DNA from: Bacteroidetes/Chlorobi group bacterium ChocPot_Mid
Lineage (GTDB): Bacteria; Bacteroidota; Ignavibacteria; Kapaibacteriales; UBA2268
Direction of reading: 5' to 3'
DNA length: 8,899 nucleotides
NCBI GenBank assembly: GCA_003731675.1
Contig: RCNQ01000324.1
Coordinates: 1-8,899, forward strand
Shown: positions 1-5,722 of the stretch, piece by piece
How positions within the stretch are numbered: position 1 is the first letter of the stretch
Layout: every line of letters starts with the position of its first letter
Made by a program: the position numbers and the translations under genes
Notes under the pieces: generated by a model
Seen by the model: only the letters and a program-made list of their open reading frames with translations
What the model was told of the DNA's origin: nothing
Databases searched by the model: none

Positions 1-248
1 GAGCATTACATTCCTTTGAAATACAACAACCGGAAGTGGCACAAACAAAGAAGCAAGGTCTTCTGAATTTTTATGGGTTTTCAGAAAAAGACCTAATTTA
101 CTTCGATGAACATATAGCTGAAGATAACCATATCCAATTCGGGAAAAATCTTGCTGAAATGTATGCCAATAAGGAGGATTTTTCAAATGGTTTTCATTTG
201 GGTTCAGAATTGTTTTACAAAGCACTCGATAAATTCGTTGAATGCTGA
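1..248 (+). CDS. 3' end of a CADD / TenA-PqqC-like family protein (partial)
   Basis: The reading frame is open from base 3 to the TGA at 246-248. The first GTG (36) is internal, because sense codons (ALHSFEIQQPE) precede it, so the gene begins before the window. The visible 82 residues resemble the C-terminal half of the all-helical CADD / TenA-PqqC-like (iron-containing redox enzyme) family. They show an ALHSFE helix, then PEVAQTKKQGL, FYGF and a YFDEHIAEDNH segment corresponding to the family's HxxxD metal-binding helix. Members of this family include the Chlamydia CADD protein, linked to para-aminobenzoate supply for folate; whether this one does that cannot be told from the fragment. The last histidine of the helix is six residues after the first, where I recall seven. 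The gene converges with the minus-strand gene at 326 and stops 24 bases before the terminator hairpin. The family call is from remembered similarity and is moderate; the coding call is firm. Confidence 0.6.
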   Translation, partial: ALHSFEIQQPEVAQTKKQGLLNFYGFSEKDLIYFDEHIAEDNHIQFGKNLAEMYANKEDFSNGFHLGSELFYKALDKFVEC

Positions 249-272
249 GTGATTTCAACTTAGTAAAAAAAA

Positions 273-307
273 TGAGGAATCAGATTTGAACTTAATCTGA
301 TTCCTCA
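273..307 (-). terminator. Intrinsic terminator between convergent genes
   Basis: A perfect 14-bp stem (273-286 with 294-307) encloses a 7-nt loop. On the minus strand it is followed directly by a run of eight T (the A run at 265-272), so it is a strong terminator for the exported-protein gene ending at 326. On the plus strand the stem is followed by only a weak T stretch, so stopping of the left-hand gene is less certain. Confidence 0.85.
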
Positions 308-325
308 ATTAAACAAATCAATATT

Positions 326-1033
326 TTATAAATGCAATCCCAAAATCATTCTTAATTGGATTTTCGGTTCGCCTTCAACGATTTTTCCTAAGGCATGCAA
401 GCTACCGAGAGCCACCCATAGTTTTTCACTGCCGTGTGAAAGTGTCGGACCTGCGTAGTAACCATTTTTATCACCTTTGCTTTCAAAACCGAAATTAAAT
501 AGTTCACCAAATTTATATGTTGCTCCAACAGCATATTTTGGTATAAATTCAGTTTCTTCATCTGTAAACTCAGCTTCAAAATATGCGTTAATTGATATTC
601 TGAAATCTCCGAAGTCCTTTTCCAAAATTAATTTTGGTTCCAATACTTGCTTTGAGAAATCAGGATTGCTCTTATACTCCAGGTAAATCAGAGGGTCCAT
701 CCAAAATTGATTTTTCTCACCAATTAATATTCTGGTTCTCAATTTGAAACCTGAATACTTCAATAACCCATCAGTACCCTGCTTGAAATTTTGATAAACA
801 GCAAAATCATAATGCTTGTTCATCCCAATTTCAGCTTCGAAATTCAGTTCAGTAGAAGTTTTTCCATTGAACTCATTGCCGCTGAGACTCGATAATGTAG
901 TATATTGTTCGATTTCTGCCTTACCCGGCTCCATAATCATATACTCATAAGTCCAGACAAAATTCCTTTGGTCAGCTTTTGAAATCTGCAGACTCAAAAT
1001 AATTAAGCAAAAAATTATACATAAGCTTTTCAT
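326..1033 (-). CDS. Exported beta-rich protein, probable outer-membrane barrel, function unknown
   Basis: This 235-aa protein begins with a clear Sec signal peptide: MKSLC followed by a hydrophobic stretch, with likely cleavage after ISKA (residue 20). There is no lipobox cysteine at the cleavage site. The mature part alternates polar and hydrophobic residues in short strands such as FRISINAYFEAEF, KYAVGATYKF and IQLRMILGL. It has many aromatic residues and a hydrophobic C-terminus, as expected of an outer-membrane beta-barrel. The start of the mature region (FVWTYEYMIMEPGKAEIEQY, residues 25-44) resembles barrel-like hypothetical proteins whose first strand reads 'YE...GKxExEQ'. The ATG at 1031-1033 is supported by an AAGGA Shine-Dalgarno six bases upstream (1040-1044). 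It lies 112 bases downstream of ftsK on the same strand and might be read through from it, but it ends at its own terminator. I do not recognise a specific function. Confidence 0.8.
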   Translation of the reverse strand: MKSLCIIFCLIILSLQISKADQRNFVWTYEYMIMEPGKAEIEQYTTLSSLSGNEFNGKTSTELNFEAEIGMNKHYDFAVYQNFKQGTDGLLKYSGFKLRTRILIGEKNQFWMDPLIYLEYKSNPDFSKQVLEPKLILEKDFGDFRISINAYFEAEFTDEETEFIPKYAVGATYKFGELFNFGFESKGDKNGYYAGPTLSHGSEKLWVALGSLHALGKIVEGEPKIQLRMILGLHL

Positions 1034-1070
1034 AAATAATCCTTAATTAAAATTAATAAACACTAATTAA

Positions 1071-1092
1071 TATTTTAGTTATTACTAAAATA
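1071..1092. repeat. AT-rich inverted repeat between ftsK and the exported-protein gene
   Basis: Arms 1071-1079 and 1084-1092 are perfectly complementary over 9 bp with a 4-nt loop. Only one pair is G:C and no T run follows on the minus strand, so it is poor as a terminator. Its place 37 bases upstream of the minus-strand start at 1033 would suit an operator or promoter element, but a chance AT palindrome is also possible. Confidence 0.3.
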
Positions 1093-1145
1093 ATAATTAA
1101 TCAAGAATAATTTTACTGTTATTAATAATTGTAATTGATGTGTTG

Positions 1146-3860
1146 CTATAAAATTGCTTCTAATTCAGATTCACTTTCCAAGATTACTTCTCTTGCTTTA
1201 CTACCAGCATAAGGTCCCACTACTCCGGCATCTTCAAGTTCATCTATGATTTTACCTGCACGGGCATAACCTACCTTCAAACGTCTCTGAACGATTGATA
1301 CAGAAGCTTGTTGCAAGCGGATAACCAATCTGGCAGCTTCAGCAAATAAGGGGTCTCTATCATCTTTGGAAATAGAACCTGCTCCTCCGCCATTTTCAAT
1401 CAAACTCGGAAGCAAATATGGTTTCGAATACCCTTTTTGGTTTCCGATATGTTCACAAAGAGCTTCAACCTCATCTGTACTGATAAAAGAGTTTTGGATA
1501 CGAATCGGTTTTGGTGAACCACCTGGAAGAAAAAGTAAATCCCCATTTCCAAGCAACTGTTCAGCACCGGATTGGTCAAGTATTGTTCTTGAATCAATTT
1601 TTGATGCGACCAAATAAGCAATTCTTGCAGGGAAATTGGCTTTGATTATTCCAGTTATTACATCAACTGATGGTCTTTGGGTTGCAACAACAAGATGAAT
1701 ACCCACTGCTCTTGCAAGCTGAGCCAATCTTATGATAGGTGCTTCAACTTCCTTAGCGGCTGTCATCATCAAATCTGCAAGTTCGTCTATAATCACTACG
1801 ATATAGGGCATTGCACGGTGCACAAATTCTTTGTCATCCTTGTATTTGCCTGATTTTACCTTTGCATTGTAATCAAGTATGTTCCTTTGTCCGACCTGAG
1901 CAAGAATATCGTATCTCCTGTCCATTTCAGCACAAAGGGATTTTAGTATGATTACTGCATCCTCAGGCGAAGTTATTATCAAATCATTAATATCCGGTGA
2001 TGTTGCGAGAAAGTGGTATTGAAGACTTGAATATAAGTTTAGCTCAACTTTTTTAGGGTCAATAATTACGAATTTCAGTTCACTCGGATGTTTTTTATAA
2101 ATCAAAGATGCCAATACAGTATTTATTCCTACACTTTTTCCGGAACCAGTAGAACCTGCAATCAGAAGATGAGGCATTTTCGACAAATCCGCACAATAGA
2201 CGTCACCTCCTATAGTTTTTCCTAATGCTATTGGCAAGCGATGTTCTGATTGGTGGAATCTTGCAGATTTGACAATACTTGAAAATCTTACAATTGAAGG
2301 ATTTCTGTTTGGAATTTCAATCCCAACAGTTCCCTTGCCAGGAATTGGGGCTATAATTCTTATTCCTCTTGCCTTGAGTGCCATAGCTATATCATCAGCC
2401 AGACTTTCTATCCTGCTAACTTTTATTCCTGGAGCAGGAACAAACTCATATTGTGTTACAACAGGTCCCGGCGTTACAGTTAGATTATCTATTTCAATTT
2501 TGAAGGTTTCAAGTTTTTCTCTTAGCAATCGTGCATTTTCTTCTAATTCACTGTCGTTTATATCGGCTAACTCATCTTTTTGATTGAGAAGTTCATAACC
2601 TGGTGATAAATACTGAATTTCCTCATCATGAATATCAGTCCCTAATAGATTAATCGGTGCTTCTTCGATTTCTTCAATTTTCTCATTTACTGTTACAGTC
2701 AAAGGTTTTTTGGTAGAAGGATTATCTTGAGTCTGAACTTCAGGTTGATATTCCACATTATCAATTTCATCTTCCGTATAGTTACTCTCAGGAATTATTT
2801 TGCTGATAACATCATCATCGGGAATTTTTGTTTCTTCAATTTTGCCGTTCAATTCAAAGCCATTGTCAAAGTTATCAGGAATTATCGTAGTATTGTCGTC
2901 TTGAACATCAATATCTTCGAATTGGTTTATATTTTTTTGGATATTAATAGACCTTTTTATTATATGAGCAGGTTCAACATCGTCGAGTATGGGTTCAAAC
3001 TTTCTGTTAATTCTAATATCATCATCAGGATACTCTTTTATATGATTAGCTGTTTCCTCATCATCTTCAAAAGGTCTGACTTCCATATTTAGTTTTAAGC
3101 TAACCCAGTTTTTCAATCTTATCAAAGCTCTGAAAGGAGCTGTTTTGCCTAAACTAAATGAGTGTAGAAGTTTATTAATATTTACATTTGTTCCAAAAAT
3201 GAAAGTAACTGCCGCAACTGCAAGAATTATCAGAATAGCCCCCAACTTGCCAACAACACCAATAAAAATCATTGATATAAAAATACCTATTGTTCCACTC
3301 CATTCTCTGGCTATATTAGAAAAAGCATCTATTTGCTGGAGGACTCCCATAAATGAAGCAAATAAAAAACCAAAAATAATAAATAGTATTGTTCTTCTTG
3401 CGAGGTCTTTTGAAATAGTTAGATGCACGAAAAGGTCTTTCGACCAAAGAAACATATAAAATGGTATTAAGATTGTAATATATCCGAATAAATAATTATA
3501 GAAAAAATCCGAAGATAATGTCCCGATAATGCCAAGCCAGTTCTGAATTCCTTCATATTTTGCTTTAATGATATCATTGCCAGCCATAAGTTTAAAAAAC
3601 TCCACAAAAGAAATTTCAGTGAAGATTTCGTCTCTTGGAGTATAAGAAATCATTGCAAGAAGCAAAATGACACCCACAGCAAAAAGCAGAATAGCAATAA
3701 TTCTGATTTGCTTGCTCAGTTTCAATTCAACATCATCATCTGAAGAATCATTTTTTTGTTTCGCCGATTTACTGTTTACATCCTTTTCAGATTTTCTTCT
3801 GCGAGTACGCTTGATAATAACGTCATCGTCTGAATCATCAGATGCTTTCCTTGTACCCAT
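1146..3860 (-). CDS. ftsK: DNA translocase FtsK/SpoIIIE
   Basis: This 904-aa motor protein sits at the division septum and pumps chromosome ends apart, acting with XerCD at dif in the known family. A charged N-terminus (1-50, with D/E and K/R clusters) is followed by about four to five membrane segments near 52-73, 122-140, 156-175 and 189-222. An acidic, low-complexity linker spans 262-440. The conserved region starts near 455 (TVTPGPVVTQYEF), and the RecA-like motor has Walker A GSTGSGKS at 569-576, DPKKVEL at 601-607, Walker B VVIIDELADL at 688-697 and VATQRPSVDVITG at 725-737. The C-terminal winged-helix gamma domain (836-896, RRLKVGYARAGKIIDELE) reads DNA orientation. All motor and gamma motifs are intact, and the length is normal. 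The ATG at 3858-3860 has an AGGGGG Shine-Dalgarno four bases upstream (3865-3870). No strong terminator follows the stop. The identification is secure. Confidence 0.97.
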   Translation of the reverse strand: MGTRKASDDSDDDVIIKRTRRRKSEKDVNSKSAKQKNDSSDDDVELKLSKQIRIIAILLFAVGVILLLAMISYTPRDEIFTEISFVEFFKLMAGNDIIKAKYEGIQNWLGIIGTLSSDFFYNYLFGYITILIPFYMFLWSKDLFVHLTISKDLARRTILFIIFGFLFASFMGVLQQIDAFSNIAREWSGTIGIFISMIFIGVVGKLGAILIILAVAAVTFIFGTNVNINKLLHSFSLGKTAPFRALIRLKNWVSLKLNMEVRPFEDDEETANHIKEYPDDDIRINRKFEPILDDVEPAHIIKRSINIQKNINQFEDIDVQDDNTTIIPDNFDNGFELNGKIEETKIPDDDVISKIIPESNYTEDEIDNVEYQPEVQTQDNPSTKKPLTVTVNEKIEEIEEAPINLLGTDIHDEEIQYLSPGYELLNQKDELADINDSELEENARLLREKLETFKIEIDNLTVTPGPVVTQYEFVPAPGIKVSRIESLADDIAMALKARGIRIIAPIPGKGTVGIEIPNRNPSIVRFSSIVKSARFHQSEHRLPIALGKTIGGDVYCADLSKMPHLLIAGSTGSGKSVGINTVLASLIYKKHPSELKFVIIDPKKVELNLYSSLQYHFLATSPDINDLIITSPEDAVIILKSLCAEMDRRYDILAQVGQRNILDYNAKVKSGKYKDDKEFVHRAMPYIVVIIDELADLMMTAAKEVEAPIIRLAQLARAVGIHLVVATQRPSVDVITGIIKANFPARIAYLVASKIDSRTILDQSGAEQLLGNGDLLFLPGGSPKPIRIQNSFISTDEVEALCEHIGNQKGYSKPYLLPSLIENGGGAGSISKDDRDPLFAEAARLVIRLQQASVSIVQRRLKVGYARAGKIIDELEDAGVVGPYAGSKAREVILESESELEAIL

Positions 3861-4249
3861 TTTTCCCCCTCAGATACATTGTCAACTATTAAAATAATAC
3901 TTAAAAATACAGGAAAATGATTTAAAATATAATTTCCCGCTAACTTATGCTGCAATTAGAACTTAATCTAAATACGAAAATACAATCATTTTTTAATTAA
4001 ATCAAGTTTTTTTTGAGCGAAAAAGTGGAACAGTGAAACATTAAACGTTTTTTCGTGAACAATGAAGAGTGACTAAAAGACTAAAAGATTAATAATATCA
4101 ATAGACTGTTAACTATTGAGTATGTTGTAACAAATCAATAACGTCGTGTTCTTTTTGGTAATAATATTTTTTTATTTTCAGAAAATTTATTTAAATTTAA
4201 ATATGAATTAATAGTAATTAACAAAATTATTAATTTTTCTGGAAAAGAT
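3861..4249. other. AT-rich divergent spacer without a supported gene
   Basis: These 389 bases separate ftsK (-) from the remnant gene and lipoprotein (+), so promoters for both directions must lie here, but I cannot fix one convincingly. Visible structure is weak. There is a cgaaaaa/tttttcg inverted pair (4018-4024 with 4049-4055), a tcaatag/ctattga inverted repeat (4098-4104 with 4113-4119), a short 'gactaaaa' direct repeat around 4071-4087, and an atttaaat-type palindrome at 4189-4202. The frame of the downstream remnant stays open from 4142 but has no ATG, GTG or TTG in this stretch. Confidence 0.6.
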
Positions 4250-4467
4250 ATTAAAAAATTTGTTTTACCACTTGTTGGATTAATTATATCCATAATTACT
4301 TCCACTGTTAGCTATTCGCAAGAGTGGATGCCTACTATTTTAGATGAGAGAGGAGATACAGTATATTATGATTACCCCCCCCCCCGGTTAGCAATTCAGG
4401 AATTTACTTTTGCAGAGCATTTGTTAATGGAACAATAATTTCAAAATCATTTGTAGTGATAAAATAA
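4250..4467 (+). pseudogene. Remnant of a secreted T9SS-type cargo gene, frameshifted at a poly-C tract
   Basis: From 4250 the frame reads IKKFVLPLVGLIISIITS, then TVSYSQEW, a good signal peptide with likely cleavage before QE. It continues through MPTILDERGDTVYYDY into a tract of 11 C (4375-4385). In the present frame translation ends at TAA 4436-4438. One more C (12) would instead read on as SGIYFCRAF...SKSFVVIK to TAA 4465-4467. That ending closely resembles the last strands of a T9SS type A C-terminal sorting domain, which targets proteins across the outer membrane in Bacteroidetes and relatives. The restored product would be only about 72 aa, lacking a passenger domain and the start of the sorting domain. 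The apparent start is ATT, where an ATG would be expected (ggaaaagatATTAAAAAA), another sign of decay. Its stop lies nine bases before the next ATG. Alternatives are a phase-variable small protein, a deletion product, or a sequencing or assembly error in the C run. Confidence 0.6.
4375..4385 (+). repeat. Homopolymer tract of 11 C inside a coding frame
   Basis: Eleven consecutive C stand out in an otherwise very AT-rich stretch. They sit exactly where the reading frame changes between a signal-peptide-bearing N-terminus and a T9SS-like tail. Tracts of this length are prone to slipped-strand mispairing in vivo and to length errors in sequencing. Confidence 0.9.
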
Positions 4468-4476
4468 GGAAGCAAA

Positions 4477-5592
4477 ATGAAAACATCAAATAAAAAATAT
4501 TTGAAAAAACTATCAACCATGGGGTTCACCCCATGGTTGATAGTGGTAGTTACTATATTGCTCCTATTAACCGACTGTGAGCATACAACACCACCCATTA
4601 AAGAAGTTCCATACTGCCCACCACCCGTACTTAATTGGGCAGGTGAATGGAAAGCTCCTTCACCGTATCATGCTTATCAAAGGACTTCATATGACGGGAA
4701 AAATCTTATATTTCGTAGTTATGGTAAAGCGTATTTATTAAATCTAAAAACAAATGTTGTTGAGTACATAGATTTACAAAGTAAATTACCAGATAATGTG
4801 AAATTAACCTCTGCAGGATATTTTTATTGGTGCCCTTATGATAATAACAGGGTTTTGATTCATGCAGTAACATCTACAGACCTTCCTGACGACAGTATAA
4901 AGCGATACTATTACGGACAAAACTTATACATAGTTTCTCTCGATGGTTCGGAATTTAAAAGAGTAACCCCGTCAATTTATGGTTTAATAGGTGCTCCAGG
5001 TTTTTATATCTATTCATGGTTACCGGAATCGAAACCTGGTTATGATCTTATTCAAATGACTGCTGATGTACCTGGCATTAATACAATTGCAAAGTTATAT
5101 ATACCACAAACTGATGAATTTATTTCCTCTGAAAATGATAAGTTAAGAGCAATAAGTAAAAATGGTAACTATTATTTTTTTGAGATAGGAAGAAATGCTG
5201 ATGCTAAAACTGTTTGTGGTATCAATGGCAATGAATTTGTTTTTAACGAGGAAATGGGTTTGGATTATTGCAGCTTTTCACCGAGCGGCAAATATCTCGC
5301 ATTAACAGTATCTCCCCAAAGTGCTAGCTGGGCAGATCGCAGATTTAATGAAATTTGGATAATTAACGTCGAAAAATTCCTAGTGGAAAAGCCTGATACA
5401 TTGGCACCCGATAAAATAATAAACCTTCGTCATGACTTTTGTATGTATGCAATGGTTGCATCACCTTGCGCGGAATTTATCTCTGAAACGGTATTAGCGG
5501 TAGCTATGTACAAGGATGGCGACGATAAAGCATACTTGTGGAAAGTGGGAATAGATGGCAAATTATTAGGGCAGTTGACTTTCGAGCCATGA
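4477..5592 (+). CDS. Putative lipoprotein with TolB/WD40-like beta-propeller fold, function unknown
   Basis: This 371-aa exported protein has a basic N-terminus (MKTSNKKYLKK), a hydrophobic stretch and LLTDC (Cys34), giving a probable lipoprotein anchor. Aspartate at -1 of the lipobox is atypical, since Gly, Ala or Ser is usual. A proline-rich tether follows (TPPIKEVPYCPPP). The rest shows propeller-blade features: YLLNLKTN (86-93), LYIVSLDGSEFKRVTP (150-165), a PD40-like FSPSGKYLALTVSP (267-280) followed by IWIINVEK, and a closing LWKVGIDGKLLGQLTF (354-369). Such proteins commonly bind ligands or partners in the periplasm or at the outer membrane; no catalytic motif is visible. The ATG at 4477 has AAGGAAG (4466-4472) upstream and overlaps the end region of the remnant gene, suggesting a shared transcript. 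A 36-nt in-frame palindrome covers codons 11-23. A terminator follows the stop by 10 bases. The fold call is by motif only. Confidence 0.75.
   Translation: MKTSNKKYLKKLSTMGFTPWLIVVVTILLLLTDCEHTTPPIKEVPYCPPPVLNWAGEWKAPSPYHAYQRTSYDGKNLIFRSYGKAYLLNLKTNVVEYIDLQSKLPDNVKLTSAGYFYWCPYDNNRVLIHAVTSTDLPDDSIKRYYYGQNLYIVSLDGSEFKRVTPSIYGLIGAPGFYIYSWLPESKPGYDLIQMTADVPGINTIAKLYIPQTDEFISSENDKLRAISKNGNYYFFEIGRNADAKTVCGINGNEFVFNEEMGLDYCSFSPSGKYLALTVSPQSASWADRRFNEIWIINVEKFLVEKPDTLAPDKIINLRHDFCMYAMVASPCAEFISETVLAVAMYKDGDDKAYLWKVGIDGKLLGQLTFEP
4509..4544. repeat. 36-nt perfect palindrome inside the signal-peptide coding region
   Basis: The left arm actatcaaccatggggt (4509-4525) and the right arm (4528-4544) are perfectly complementary over 17 bp around a central TC. 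As RNA this folds as a 16-bp stem with a TTCA loop. It is GC-rich at the core while its surroundings are AT-rich. Its length is exactly 12 codons, and it begins 33 bases into the lipoprotein gene. No second copy was seen in this window. It could be a small mobile palindromic repeat or a translational control hairpin. Confidence 0.9.
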
Positions 5593-5602
5593 TAATAAAA
5601 TA

Positions 5603-5637
5603 AAAAAAGCCGTCTCTTCACACGGGACGGCTTTTTT
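5603..5637. terminator. Bidirectional intrinsic terminator between lipoprotein gene and valS
   Basis: The stem 5603-5616 pairs with 5624-5637 around a 7-nt loop. It has a GC-rich core (gccgtc/gacggc), one T:G wobble, and flanking A6/T6 runs that give a U tract in both directions. It lies 10 bases after the plus-strand stop at 5592 and 85 bases beyond the valS stop, so it can end both converging transcripts. Confidence 0.92.
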
Positions 5638-5722
5638 AATTATTAAAAGTTGTTTAAATTATAATTTGTACATACAGTTTTAACAAAAGGCGATCTTTTA
5701 TCTACGATAAATCTTATTTTCT

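Noticed and set aside
2727..3092. 121-codon plus-strand open frame within ftsK
   Set aside because: It is the reverse shadow of the low-complexity acidic linker of FtsK, has no ribosome binding site, and its hydrophobic residues arise from complements of Asp/Glu codons.
2929..3100. Acidic linker of FtsK as a possible inserted domain
   Set aside because: Long, poorly conserved, charged linkers are normal between the membrane and motor parts of FtsK.
4189..4202. 14-nt palindrome atttaaatttaaat
   Set aside because: Low-complexity A/T sequence in an A/T-rich spacer; symmetry of this sort is expected by chance and no gene start is close.
4404..4598. 64-codon minus-strand open frame across the palindrome
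   Set aside because: It has no ribosome binding site or recognisable protein character and runs opposite to a well-supported lipoprotein signal peptide; the palindrome accounts for similar coding on both strands.
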